Source: Pseudomonas putida
GTDB lineage: Bacteria > Pseudomonadota > Gammaproteobacteria > Pseudomonadales > Pseudomonadaceae
Length of the DNA: 64,000 bases
Assembly (NCBI RefSeq): GCF_030159595.1
Contig: NZ_BSKJ01000002.1
Coordinates: forward strand, 365,881 to 429,880
Reading direction: 5' to 3'
The notes beneath the pieces were generated by a model, which saw only the letters and a list, made by a program, of their open reading frames with translations, was not told the DNA's origin and ran no database searches. The translations under genes were made by a program, and so were the position numbers. Below, piece by piece: positions 39,656-49,800 of this stretch (its first letter is position 1; every line of letters begins with the position of its first letter).

Positions 39656-40456
39656 TTATTCCATTTCCTTCAGCCAGTCCTTGTTCTTGAACCACTTGTC
39701 GTGAATACGATCGTAGGTCCCGTCATGCTTGATCTGGTGCAGGAAGTTGTTGATGAAGTTGATGCTGTCGTAGTCGCCTTTCTTCAGGCCGAAGGCCAGC
39801 GGCTCGTAGGTGAAGGGTTCTTCGAGGAACAGCAGCTTGCCAGCGCCAGCCTTCTCGACCGCTACCACGTTGTACGGCGCGTCATAGACGAAGGCGTCCG
39901 CCTTGCCGTTGACCACGTCCATTACCGCTTCCTGTTCGTTGTCGTAGCCGTGGTACTTGGCTTTGCCGATCAGCTTCTTGGAAACCATTTCACCCGTGGT
40001 GCCGAGCTTGGAGGTGAGGCGGTACTTCTCGTTGTTCAGGTCTTTGTACGACTTGATCTCGCCCGCCAGTTCCTTGCGGATCAGCAGGGTCTGGCCAACC
40101 ACGATGAAGGGTTCGCTGAAGTTCAGGCGCAGGTTGCGTTCCTGGGTCAGGGTCATGCCGCTGCCGATCATGTCGAACTTGTCAGTCAGCAGGGCCGGGA
40201 TGATGCCGTCATAGGCGGTGGAAACAGCCTCGAACTTCACGCCCATGGACTTGGCCATGGCTTTGAGGATATCGACTTCGAAGCCGATGATCTCGCCACG
40301 CTTGTTGGTCATCTGGAACGGCATGTAGGTCGGGTCCATGCCCACCTTCAGGGTGCCGCGCTTGACCGCGTCATCGATGGCGCCTGCCTGGGCCGCAGTT
40401 ACAGCGACCAGGGCGGTTACACCGACCAGCAATCGCGAAAGGTATTTCTTGATCAT
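39656..40456 (-). CDS. Periplasmic amino-acid binding protein of the ABC transporter
   Basis: 266 residues, family 3 solute-binding protein. Signal peptide (KKYLSRLLVGVTALVAVTAAQA, cleavage near AQA-GA). Family pattern GTLKVGMDPTYMPFQ and GFEVDILKAMA; SGMTLTQERNLRLNFS contacts ligand in relatives. ATG at 40456 preferred over an upstream in-frame ATG because it starts the signal peptide. Confidence 0.93.
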   Translation of the reverse strand: MIKKYLSRLLVGVTALVAVTAAQAGAIDDAVKRGTLKVGMDPTYMPFQMTNKRGEIIGFEVDILKAMAKSMGVKFEAVSTAYDGIIPALLTDKFDMIGSGMTLTQERNLRLNFSEPFIVVGQTLLIRKELAGEIKSYKDLNNEKYRLTSKLGTTGEMVSKKLIGKAKYHGYDNEQEAVMDVVNGKADAFVYDAPYNVVAVEKAGAGKLLFLEEPFTYEPLAFGLKKGDYDSINFINNFLHQIKHDGTYDRIHDKWFKNKDWLKEME

Positions 40457-40637
40457 CACCAAGTCCCCTAGCAAGAAAAGTAGCGAATCTTATTGTGTTG
40501 GCACGGCCGTACTGGCCGAGACGTCGTATCGGAATGGGATGCTAACGCATGGCGGCTCGGGGACCTAGAGCCGGGGGGGACTTTGTTGGCCAAAATCCGT
40601 TATGCAGGGGAATTGCTGGCGAGGGCTTTGCCCTCGT

Positions 40638-40707
40638 TTCGCGACACAAGGCCGCTCCTACAGGGGAATGCATATTCCTGTAGGAACGGCCTTGTGCCGC
40701 GAAGAGG
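40638..40707. repeat. REP-like inverted pair upstream of the binding-protein gene
   Basis: Arms at 40638-40664 and 40677-40703, a variant of the REP core (GCGACACAAGGCCGCTCC). A near-palindromic GGAATGCATATTCC sits in the centre, and a GAGGGC/GCCCTC stem at 40621-40635 precedes it. The rest of 40457-40712 shows no gene. Confidence 0.8.
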
Positions 40708-40712
40708 CCCGA

Positions 40713-43286
40713 TCAGGCGCCGACGAGTGCCGGTTGGCCTTCGTTCTCTGGGTGCAGCGGCAACAGCGGCGAGTGCGGGTCGTTCTTGATGGACGCGCGC
40801 CACACATCGATCCACGCCGCATTGTGTTGCGCCCACACCTGCTCGTGCAGGCGGCTCAGTGCCACCGGGTCACTGAGCAGGGCCAGGCGGGTATTGAGGT
40901 CCAGCCCTTTCGGCCCGACTTCCATCGCTTTGGCCACGCGCTCGGCACGCAGCGCTTCGATCGGCGCCGCCTGGCCATGACGGGCAGTGGCCATGGCGCA
41001 GGCCAGGGCGTTCTGCCGCGGGTCGACCACAGCCCGCACGAAGCCGTCATGCAGGGCATGCCAGCGGTTTTCGTGGGTGTACTGGTCGGTGGCCAGCAGC
41101 TCTTGTGGGGTGGCGTATTCCTCGGGGATGAGGAACAGCTTCTCGTCCTTGGCCGCCAGGCCCAGGCGGGTGCGGCTGGAGATCACCGACACCGGGATCG
41201 ACAGCATCAGCGAACCAACGATGGGTGCCAGCCACCACAGGAAGCTCGGGTTCAGCCAGGCCACCAGCCCAGCCCAGGCAATGCCCAGCAGGGTTTGCGG
41301 GCCATGGCGGCGCACGGCCTCGCTCCACGGCGTGGAGTCGTCGTCACGCTGCGGCGAGTTCCAGGTGGCAGCCCAGCCGAGGAACGCGGCCAGCACGAAA
41401 CGGGTGTGGAAGATCATGCGCACCGGTGCCAGCAGCATGGAGAACAGCATCTCCATCAGCATCGACAGGGTGACCTTCACCCGACCGCCGAACTCGACGG
41501 CACCCTTGGCCCAGATCAGGATGATGCTGAGCAGCTTGGGCAGGAACAGCAGCACGATGGTGGTGGAGAACAGCGCCACGGCCTTCTCCGGGTGCCACTG
41601 TGGCCACAGCGGGTACAGCTGGTACGGCTCGATGAAGTACTGCGGCTCCATCAGGGTGTTGGTCGCCAGCAGCGCGGTCGACAGCACCAGGAACAGGAAC
41701 CACAGCGGCGCCGACAAGTACGACATCACCCCGGTGAGGAACACCGCACGGTGCACCGGGTGCATGCCCTTGACCAGGAACAGGCGGAAGTTCATCAGGT
41801 TGCCGTGGCACCAGCGGCGGTCACGCTTGAGCTCGTCGAGCAGGTTTGGCGGCAGTTCTTCGTAGCTGCCCGGCAGGTCATAGGCGATCCACACGCCCCA
41901 GCCAGCACGGCGCATCAGCGCAGCTTCGACGAAGTCGTGGGAGAGAATCGCACCGGCGAACGCACCCTTGCCCGGCAACGGCGCCAGGGCGCAGTGCTCG
42001 ATGAACGGCTTCATGCGGATGATCGCGTTGTGGCCCCAGTAGTGCGACTCGCCCAACTGCCAGAAGTGCAGGCCGGCGGTGAACAGCGGGCCGTACACGC
42101 GGGTGGCGAACTGCTGCATGCGTGCGTACAGGGTGTCCATGCCCGAGGCTTTCGGCCCGGTCTGGATGATACCGGCGTCCGGGTTGGCCTCCATCAGGCG
42201 CACCAGGCTGCTCAGGCACTCGCCGCTCATGACGCTGTCAGCGTCGAGCACGACCATGTACTTGTACTCGCCACCCCAGCGACGGCAGAAGTCGTCGAGG
42301 TTACCGCTCTTGCGCTTCACCCGGCGCCGACGGCGGCGGTAGAAGATGCGACCAAAGCCTTTGGTTTCGCGGCACACGTCCAGCCAGGCCTGTTGCTCGG
42401 CCACGGCAATGTCGGTGTCGTTGGTGTCGCTGAGCACGAAGAAGTCGAAACGGTCGAGGTTGCCGCTGGCGGCCACCGACTCGAACGTTGCGCGCAGGCC
42501 GGCGAACACGCGCGGCACGTCTTCGTTGCAGATCGGCATCACCAGCGCGGTACGCGCCTCGGGCGCAATCGGCTCGTTGCCGGCGCTGCTGCCCGAAATC
42601 TTGTACTTGTCACGCCCGGTAAGCAGCTCAAGGAAGCCCATGAGCGCGGTCCAGAAGCCCGCCGACACCCAGCAGAACAGGATGCCGAAGAGGATCAGGA
42701 TGGAGGTTTGCAAGGCATACGGCCACACCTGCACCACCGTGTCCCACAGCGACTGGCTGAGGATTTCGTCGAGGTCAACGAACGACCAGCCCTGGTACGG
42801 CAGGATGCCCTTCATGTACCAACCGGCGACGATGGTCTGGCCGATCATCAGGGCCAGCAGGATGTAGCGGCGGATCGAACCGACCGTACGCCAGCGCGCC
42901 GGCGGCAGCTCGCGCTTGGGTGGCTGCGGGGCATTGGTACGGCCGGTCATGCGCCGCCACATGCGGATCAGCACGTTGGTGCGCCACGGCTCTGGCACCA
43001 CTTTGGTGCGTTTGATCGGTGGGGCGATTTTCAGGCACAGGCGGCCGCTGCCGTCGACGCCGAGCATTTCGGCGTCTTCCAGCTCGGCGGCGCTGCCCAC
43101 GGTCAGGCGCGGGCCTACCGAGGCCTGCACGGCCTCGGCAGCGTCGGCGGCCGGGTTGGCCGCCAAGCGTTGGTGCAGCTCACTGAATGACGTGCAGCTG
43201 GCGAGGTCCGCCCGTTGCTCGTCACTCAGTGGTAGGTGAGCCAGGTACTCGCCAAGCGATACTGGCCTTGCGCTTGAGTTACTCAT
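40713..43286 (-). CDS. opgH: OpgH (MdoH), glucan glucosyltransferase
   Basis: Membrane GT2 glycosyltransferase making the beta-1,2 backbone of osmoregulated periplasmic glucans from UDP-glucose. 857 residues; membrane helices at about 140-160, 190-215 and several after 500; cytosolic catalytic domain between with [11 protein letters not shown] (DxD), ILSHDFVEA and RDRRWCHGN (QxxRW-type). C-terminal soluble tail of about 150 residues. Its start overlaps the opgG stop by 8 bases. Confidence 0.96.
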   Translation of the reverse strand: MSNSSARPVSLGEYLAHLPLSDEQRADLASCTSFSELHQRLAANPAADAAEAVQASVGPRLTVGSAAELEDAEMLGVDGSGRLCLKIAPPIKRTKVVPEPWRTNVLIRMWRRMTGRTNAPQPPKRELPPARWRTVGSIRRYILLALMIGQTIVAGWYMKGILPYQGWSFVDLDEILSQSLWDTVVQVWPYALQTSILILFGILFCWVSAGFWTALMGFLELLTGRDKYKISGSSAGNEPIAPEARTALVMPICNEDVPRVFAGLRATFESVAASGNLDRFDFFVLSDTNDTDIAVAEQQAWLDVCRETKGFGRIFYRRRRRRVKRKSGNLDDFCRRWGGEYKYMVVLDADSVMSGECLSSLVRLMEANPDAGIIQTGPKASGMDTLYARMQQFATRVYGPLFTAGLHFWQLGESHYWGHNAIIRMKPFIEHCALAPLPGKGAFAGAILSHDFVEAALMRRAGWGVWIAYDLPGSYEELPPNLLDELKRDRRWCHGNLMNFRLFLVKGMHPVHRAVFLTGVMSYLSAPLWFLFLVLSTALLATNTLMEPQYFIEPYQLYPLWPQWHPEKAVALFSTTIVLLFLPKLLSIILIWAKGAVEFGGRVKVTLSMLMEMLFSMLLAPVRMIFHTRFVLAAFLGWAATWNSPQRDDDSTPWSEAVRRHGPQTLLGIAWAGLVAWLNPSFLWWLAPIVGSLMLSIPVSVISSRTRLGLAAKDEKLFLIPEEYATPQELLATDQYTHENRWHALHDGFVRAVVDPRQNALACAMATARHGQAAPIEALRAERVAKAMEVGPKGLDLNTRLALLSDPVALSRLHEQVWAQHNAAWIDVWRASIKNDPHSPLLPLHPENEGQPALVGA

Positions 43287-45018
43287 CGGCAGGCAACTGA
43301 TAGCTCCAGGTCTCGGTCAGCACCTTCTCGGTGGTGGCCGGGGCCCCATTGGTGGGCGCCGCATCGGCGGCAGGTTGTTCGGCCTTGGCCGTTTGCTCAG
43401 CCTTGACGGCTTTCTCGGCCTTGGCATGCTTGGCTGCGGCCTTGTCCTGCTTGGCATCCTGCGCAGGCTTGGCGGGTTCGACCGGCACATCGCGCACCAG
43501 CGCGGCACGCATTTCGGTCGATTTGTTGGCTTCCTTGACCTTCAAACGCAGGGTCAGGCGCCAGCCCTTGGTCTCAGGGTTATAGCGCAGATTGTTCTCG
43601 ACCACCTCGGCGTTGTCGCCCACGCTGATCTGGCTGCGCACGGCGGTGTCTTCCGGCAATGCGGCCAGGGCCGGGCCGGCGAAGTCGACCAGGAAGGCCA
43701 CACTGCCGTCTGGCTGGCGAATCAGGTTGGACTGTTTGACGTCGCCGGTGGAGCGCAGGGTCTGCTTGACCCAGCCCAGCTCAGGGGCCTGGAACTTCGG
43801 CTCGTCGATGGTCCAGTGCAGGCGGTAGGCGTACTCGAACGGCTTGCCTGGCTCAGGCAGCTTTTCCGGGCTCCAGAAGGCTACGATGTTGTCGTTGGTC
43901 TCGTCGGCAGTCGGGATTTCGACCAGGTCGACGGTACCCTTGCCCCAGTCACCCTTCGGCTCGATCCAGGCGCTTGGGCGCTTCTGGTAGTTGTCGTCGA
44001 GGTCTTCGTAGTCGCTGAAGGCACGTTGACGCTGCATCAGGCCGAAACCACGCGGGTTCTCGACGCTGAAGTTGCTCACCGCCAAGTGTTTCGGGTTGTT
44101 CAGCGGGCGCCAGATCCACTCGCCGTTGCCAGCGTGGATCGACAGGCCTTCGGAGTCGTGCAGGGCCGGGCGGTAGTTGAGCACCTTGGACGGCTGGTTG
44201 GGGCCGAACAGGTACATGCTGGTGAGCGGCGCAATGCCCAGGCGGCTGACGTGGTCACGCAGGAATACCTGGGACTGCACGTCGACCACCGTGTTGTTGC
44301 CCGGGCGCAGGGTCAGCTTGTAGGCACCGGTGGAACGCGGCGAATCCAGCAGGGCGTAGATTACAAGATGCTTGTCGGCCGGCTTGGGTTTTTCGACCCA
44401 GAACTCGGTGAAGCGCGGGAACTCCTCGCCCGACGGCAACGCGGTGTCGATCGCCAGGCCACGCGCCGACAGGCCGTACACATGGCCCTTGCCGACCACG
44501 CGGAAGTAGCTGGCGCCAAGCAGGGTCATGATCTCGTCCTGCTTGTCGGCCTTGTTGATCGGGTACAGCACGCGGAAACCGGCGTAACCCAGGTTCTTGG
44601 TGGTTTCCGGGTCGTGCGGCACGTCACCGAACTCGAAGCGGCTCGGGTCGTACTTGATTTCCTCGACCTTGGTGGCGGTGACCTCGTTGATCTTCACCGG
44701 GGTGTCGAAGTGCATGCCCTGGTGATAGAACGACAGTTTGAACGGGGTCTTGTCCTTGGCCCACTCAGCCTTTTCCTGCAGGAAATGGATTTTCTGGTAG
44801 TCCGCGAACTTCATGTCGCGAAACGCTGCCGGCAGGTTGCTTTTGGGTGCGTCGTACTTCTGGCCGGCCAGATCCTTTGCCTTGGCTGCAACATCGTCAA
44901 GATTGAATGCCCACAGCTGGCCCGCGCTCATCAGGCCGACCAGTGCCACACTGGCCATCAGGGCCTTGCGCAGCCCGGTTCCGGGGATTCTTGATGCTTT
45001 TTGGGGACTAACAATCAC
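43279..45018 (-). CDS. opgG: OpgG (MdoG), periplasmic glucan biosynthesis protein
   Basis: Periplasmic protein needed for glucan branching/synthesis with OpgH. 579 residues from a GTG start at 45018 (GTG ATT GTT AGT, GAGGG 6-7 bases upstream). Signal peptide ending near QLWA-FNLDD. Mature start [14 protein letters not shown] and motifs [35 protein letters not shown] fit the family. About 45-50 residues near the C-terminus (about 508-555) are Ala/Lys/Glu-rich low complexity, absent from E. coli MdoG (511 residues). Confidence 0.94.
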   Translation of the reverse strand: MIVSPQKASRIPGTGLRKALMASVALVGLMSAGQLWAFNLDDVAAKAKDLAGQKYDAPKSNLPAAFRDMKFADYQKIHFLQEKAEWAKDKTPFKLSFYHQGMHFDTPVKINEVTATKVEEIKYDPSRFEFGDVPHDPETTKNLGYAGFRVLYPINKADKQDEIMTLLGASYFRVVGKGHVYGLSARGLAIDTALPSGEEFPRFTEFWVEKPKPADKHLVIYALLDSPRSTGAYKLTLRPGNNTVVDVQSQVFLRDHVSRLGIAPLTSMYLFGPNQPSKVLNYRPALHDSEGLSIHAGNGEWIWRPLNNPKHLAVSNFSVENPRGFGLMQRQRAFSDYEDLDDNYQKRPSAWIEPKGDWGKGTVDLVEIPTADETNDNIVAFWSPEKLPEPGKPFEYAYRLHWTIDEPKFQAPELGWVKQTLRSTGDVKQSNLIRQPDGSVAFLVDFAGPALAALPEDTAVRSQISVGDNAEVVENNLRYNPETKGWRLTLRLKVKEANKSTEMRAALVRDVPVEPAKPAQDAKQDKAAAKHAKAEKAVKAEQTAKAEQPAADAAPTNGAPATTEKVLTETWSYQLPADE

Positions 45019-45281
45019 GAGCAACCCTCGCCGAAAACAGATCATGAAACCAACGGCCAGCGACAAATGCCGGGTTGGCGAGCACTGTTCGGACCCCGTG
45101 AGGGCGTAATGATTCCCCAAACGGATCCAGACAATGCTCGAGTCAGAGTGAAACGAACCTGCGAACGCAGGTCCATGCAGCGCGCGATTATCCAGCAGGT
45201 CGCGTGACAACGCATCAGGCTGGAACAACTATTTATCGTACAAAACCCCTTGTTTTCCTATAAACAAAGGGTTTTTCGAGC
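45019..45281. promoter_or_regulatory. opgG upstream region
   Basis: 263 bases between opgG and the convergent-side dtd end. Contains a small palindrome ACCTGCG-AA-CGCAGGT (45157-45172) and the terminator of dtd (45242-45276). The opgG promoter must lie here; no box is assigned with confidence. Confidence 0.5.
45242..45276 (-). terminator. Terminator of pip-dtd (bidirectional-looking)
   Basis: AAAACCCCTTGTTT pairs with AAACAAAGGGTTTT (one mismatch) around TTCCTAT; A/T runs flank both sides, so it could work on either strand. It starts 6 bases after the dtd stop. Confidence 0.8.
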
Positions 45282-45719
45282 TCACATTTGTAACATAAAT
45301 GTTACGGGGCCATCATTGACCAGGTGCACCTGCATGTCCGCACCGAAGCGGCCGCTGGCCACGTCGGTGTGCTGCGCGTTCGCCTGCTGCAAAAGATAGT
45401 CGAACAACTCGGCGCCGAGGGCCGGTGGCGCTGCCGTCGAAAAGCTCGGGCGCATGCCGTTGCGGGTGTCCGCTGCCAAGGTGAACTGCGACACCAGCAA
45501 CAAACCGCCCCCGACATCCTTGAGCGACAGGTTCATCTTGCCCTGCTCGTCGCTGAACACACGGTAGTTCAACAGCTTGTGCAACAGCTTATCGGCCTGT
45601 TCACGCGAATCTTCAGGCTCGACGGCCACCAGCACCAGCAAACCCTGGTCGATGGCACCCACCACCTCCCCCGCTACTTCAACCCGCGCACCGCGCACGC
45701 GCTGGAGCAGGCCCCTCAT
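45282..45719 (-). CDS. dtd: D-aminoacyl-tRNA deacylase
   Basis: 145 residues. Removes D-amino acids wrongly attached to tRNA. Active-site segments SQFTLAADT and NDGPVTFML (the GP motif) are present, with start [15 protein letters not shown] typical. ATG overlaps the pip stop (ATGA). Confidence 0.96.
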   Translation of the reverse strand: MRGLLQRVRGARVEVAGEVVGAIDQGLLVLVAVEPEDSREQADKLLHKLLNYRVFSDEQGKMNLSLKDVGGGLLLVSQFTLAADTRNGMRPSFSTAAPPALGAELFDYLLQQANAQHTDVASGRFGADMQVHLVNDGPVTFMLQM

Positions 45720-46687
45720 GCTTCTTCCAGAGGCAGGTCGAGCAGGCGCCGGGCCATCTGGTCGGCCGCGCGCACCAACGCATCGGTAATACCCGGCTCG
45801 GAAGCCGCGTGACCAGCGTCGCGGATGACTTTCAGCTCGCTGTTCGGCCAGGCCTGATGCAGTGCCCAGGCGTTGTCCAGCGGGCAGATCACGTCGTAGC
45901 GACCGTGCACGATAACCGCCGGCAAGTGGGCGATTTTCGGCAGGTCGCGGATCAACTGGTCCGGTTCGAGGAAGGCATTGTTCATGAAGTAGTGGCACTC
46001 GATGCGGGCGATCGACAGCGCACGTTGCGGCTCGGAGAAACGATCGACCACCAGCGGGTTGGGGCGCAGGGTGGCAGTGCGACCTTCCCAGGTGGACCAG
46101 GCCTTGGCGGCGTGCATCTGGGCAATCTGGTCATTGCCGGTCAAGCGCTTGTGGAAGGCCTTGACCAGGTCGCCGCGCTCTTCGGGTGGAATCGGCGCGA
46201 TGTAGTCCTGCCAGTAGTCCGGGAACATTCGGCTGGCGCCTTCCTGGTAGAACCACTCGATTTCCTGCGGCCGGCACAGGAAGATGCCACGCAGGATCAG
46301 GCCATGCACGCGTTCGGGGTGGGTCTGGGCATAGGCCAGTGCCAGGGTGGAGCCCCAGGAGCCGCCAAACAGCACCCACTTGTCGATACCCAGGTGCTCA
46401 CGAATGCGCTCCAGGTCCTCGACCAGGTGCCAGGTGGTGTTGTTCTCCAGGCTCGCGTGCGGCGTGGAGCGGCCACAGCCGCGCTGGTCGAAGGTGATGA
46501 TGCGATACAACGTGGGGTCGAAGTAGCAACGGCTCTGGGCGTCGCAACCGGCGCCCGGGCCACCGTGGATGAACACCACCGGCAGACCTTCAGGCGAGCC
46601 GCTTTCGTCGACATACAGCACATGCGGCGCTTCCACGGCCAGATCGTGCCGGGCGTAGGGTTTGATCTGCGGGTAGAGGGTCTGCAT
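45716..46687 (-). CDS. pip: Proline iminopeptidase
   Basis: Cytoplasmic serine peptidase removing N-terminal proline. 323 residues. HGGPGAGC oxyanion motif at about 41-48, nucleophile S110 in GGSWGS, Asp in HGRYDVICP and His in [11 protein letters not shown] at 46687 has GGAGT upstream. Divergent from the giant NEL-type gene. Confidence 0.96.
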   Translation of the reverse strand: MQTLYPQIKPYARHDLAVEAPHVLYVDESGSPEGLPVVFIHGGPGAGCDAQSRCYFDPTLYRIITFDQRGCGRSTPHASLENNTTWHLVEDLERIREHLGIDKWVLFGGSWGSTLALAYAQTHPERVHGLILRGIFLCRPQEIEWFYQEGASRMFPDYWQDYIAPIPPEERGDLVKAFHKRLTGNDQIAQMHAAKAWSTWEGRTATLRPNPLVVDRFSEPQRALSIARIECHYFMNNAFLEPDQLIRDLPKIAHLPAVIVHGRYDVICPLDNAWALHQAWPNSELKVIRDAGHAASEPGITDALVRAADQMARRLLDLPLEEA

Positions 46688-46858
46688 TGCGCACTCCGTG
46701 TGAGGATTATTCGGCCGTGGGCCATCATAAACCTGAATTGCGCTTTCAGCACCGTCCTCGCTGATACGGCCAACCTTGCAGGGCACACATATCTACCCCC
46801 AGCTGGCCAAGCGGCCCAGCGATAGTCCCTCGCCTCCTATCCTGCAAGGGCTCCTTCC
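46688..46858. promoter_or_regulatory. Divergent region pip / NEL-type gene
   Basis: 171 bases. Inverted repeat CCTTGCAGG (46774-46782) and CCTGCAAGG (46841-46849), 58 bases apart; the right arm includes the AAGG Shine-Dalgarno of the giant gene. Confidence 0.5.
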
Positions 46859-49800
46859 ATGCCAACGCCACTTACCGCACCGCCCAGCATTCATTACGCC
46901 ACCATCGAACGCAGGCTCCCTGCCTGGCTCAGGCAAGCCCCTGCTGAAACCCACCGCGCGATGCGTAACTGGCAGCAGGCACCTGCCTGGCTGGCAACAG
47001 CGACCCGGCAACACCCGGACATCGCCAAGGCGTGGCAGGCGGAGCATGCCCGCCACCGTGAACACCAGGCACAGGTGCAGAAACTGTTCGAACAGCTACC
47101 CGACCTGGAAACCTACGCTGCCAACGCCCTGACCGACGCCATCACGCAACGGTTCGGGCTGGACCTGGATGTTCGCAACACTTACCTGGTCGATGCCCGC
47201 CTGATCGACACGGCCAACGCAAGCGATGCTCGCCTGGCGATCAACCAGGCCACCCGCTCGCTGCTTCACAGCGCCTTGCACAACTTCGACCTGGCCGCCC
47301 GTGCCGAGCACGGCATGGATGCACCCAAGGCATTGTTGAAGAAATCCGTCATCCTCGATCACCGACGCTTCATGGGCACCGTCCCGATCACCAATGCGGT
47401 CGGGATCGGCGCCGAAGACTTCGCCGACCTGTGCCGAACCCTGGACATCGGCGGTAAATACCATGCGCTGGTGCATGCCATCTATTACCCTGCGGCCACG
47501 GCACAGCTCAGCGCCGATGAAGCTGCCCTGGCCGTTTATGAGACCCTGGGGCGGGCCGAAGTCTCGGCCTACAGGCAGTCCCTGCATTTCGCCCGTTTGA
47601 AGGGCGACATCAGCGAGGCGCTTTACACCGCTGCCCTTGCCACGCCGCTTGATCAAGCCCCACAGGCCAGCTCGCCCGTGTCGTTCAGCCTGCTTAACCT
47701 GTGGGAGGCCGAACTGACCGGCGTTGCGCTCATCAGCCTGCAAACTGCAGGACACCCGGCCATGGCCCTGTACATCCCCGAGGACAGCACGACGCCGCTA
47801 AAAGAGTTCGCCACCTGGGAAGCCTTGCAGGACGGGTTGCGCGACAGGCTTCACGCCAATCTCCACTACCTGGACAAGCACCTCGCCGACCGCGACAAAG
47901 CGCCGATACTTGCCCGCCTCAAGGACCGGCTCACACCGCTCGGCTGGAGTACACGCGGCTTGCATGAGCCGGTCCCGGCCCCACATGCCACCCTGCACCC
48001 GCTCCCACAGCCCTTCACCCATGCCTTCCAGGGCGTCATGGCGTTCCAGAAAGCCCAGCGCCACGAGATGGATGTGCTGTACCACGCCATACCGACCGAA
48101 ATCGTCGACCGGCGTACTGCCCAGGCGCACCGGGAACTGATTGCCGGCCGCGTGCTGACGGCGTTGAACATCGCCGGCTTCTTCGTGCCAGGGCTGGGTG
48201 AGCTGATGCTCGCCGTGTGCGTGGCCCAACTGGCCCATGAAGTGTATGAGGGCATCGAAGCGTGGGAAAACGATGAGCGCGACACCGCTTACGGGTACAT
48301 GATCGATGTGATTGAAAACGTGGCGGTAATGGCCGCCCTTAGCGCAGCGGCCAAGGGGTTGAAAGGTGCCAAAAGCGGCGAAACGGGCGGTGCCGAGGCA
48401 GGGCCAGGGGTGGAGGAGCCCGAAATCGAAGCGCCCGAGGTGGAGCGTATTCCGGTGGAGACCCCCTCCTTCATCGAAGAGCTGGACGACATCGAGACAC
48501 CGGATGGCCAACGCAGACTGTGGAAGCCCGACCTTACGCCGTACCACACCTCCCAAGTGCTACCCGACGACCTGATGCCGGACGAACACAGCCTGCTGCA
48601 CCACCAGGGCAAGCGCTGGCTGGTGCTGGAGGGCAACCAGTACCTCGTCGAGCAGGCGCCAGCAACAGGTGAATACCGCCTGCAACACCCGGAAAACCCT
48701 CGCCGCTACCGGCCACCCGTACGGCATAACGGTGCTGGGGCCTGGCTGCAGATTACGGACAAGCCGCTGAGCTGGTCGGGAATGGCACTGTTGCGCCGAA
48801 TCGGTCACTTGAACGCGCATTTCGACGACCCGACGCTGCAGCGCATTATCGCCGTCAGCGACACGCGAGAAGACGTGCTGCGCAAGGCCTTGGCGGAAAA
48901 CCAGCGGCTACCCGCCTTGCTGGAAGACACGATGCAACGCTTCAAGCTGGACGAAACGGTCAGCCGCCTGCCCGACGCCAGTACCTGGCAAGCCGAGTTT
49001 GCCAGCGCCTACGCCCGCCTTCCTGTCAGCTCGGCGCCGGGTGCCGCAGCCCTACAGCGGGCGTACCCTGCCCTACCGGCCGCGGTCATCGATGAACTGG
49101 CACGCAGCGCCAGCACCCGCGAACTGCACATGCTCGACACCGGCAAGGTGCCCTTGCGCCTTGGCGAGGAGATCCGCCTTTACCAGCAACAGATCCGCCT
49201 GGCCCGCGCGTACGAAGGGTTGTACCTGTCCTGTGTGCCAAGCTGGGATAGCGACCGCCTGATCATGCATACGCTCCAGCACCTGCCGGGCTGGCCCGCC
49301 GAGACAAAACTGCAAGTGTTCCAACGCATGTCCTGGCCGGCCCAGGAGCATGCCATTGGCCCGCTGGACGCGCGTCCGTACACAACCATCACCCATGCCA
49401 GGGCTGGGTATATCGTCCACGATGAGCGCCAGCTGAGCACGGCAGTGACTGCCTACCCAAACCTTTTTGCCGCGTTGCATGAGGCGCTGCCAAAGGCCAT
49501 GGCGCAGTTGGGGGCCACCGATCAGCAAGCGTTGCAGCGCCTGGTACAAGCAAGCCCCCTGCTGCCCCGCCCATCCTTGAGGGAGGTGCTGGGTATGCAA
49601 CCCGTACGTCCTGGCTACCGTTCGCCCATGCGCCTGGCCGATGGCCGCCTGGGTTACCCGCTCAGTGGTGGAAGCGAAGCTGCGCAAGGCGTCACCCGCC
49701 AACAGTTGATCGACGCAGTCGAAGCAACAGGCCTGCCAGCGCGAACGGGACGGTCGGCGGATCAGGTACTACTGGCACTCGCCAGCCCCGGGCGCACCCG

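Noticed and set aside
40478..40530. Sigma54 promoter (TGGCACG) near the binding-protein gene
   Set aside because: The -12 element at the right spacing reads TACT, not TTGC, and it points away from the gene.
40602..43190. 862-codon plus-strand frame opposite opgH
   Set aside because: Antisense shadow of a conserved glucosyltransferase; no family resemblance.
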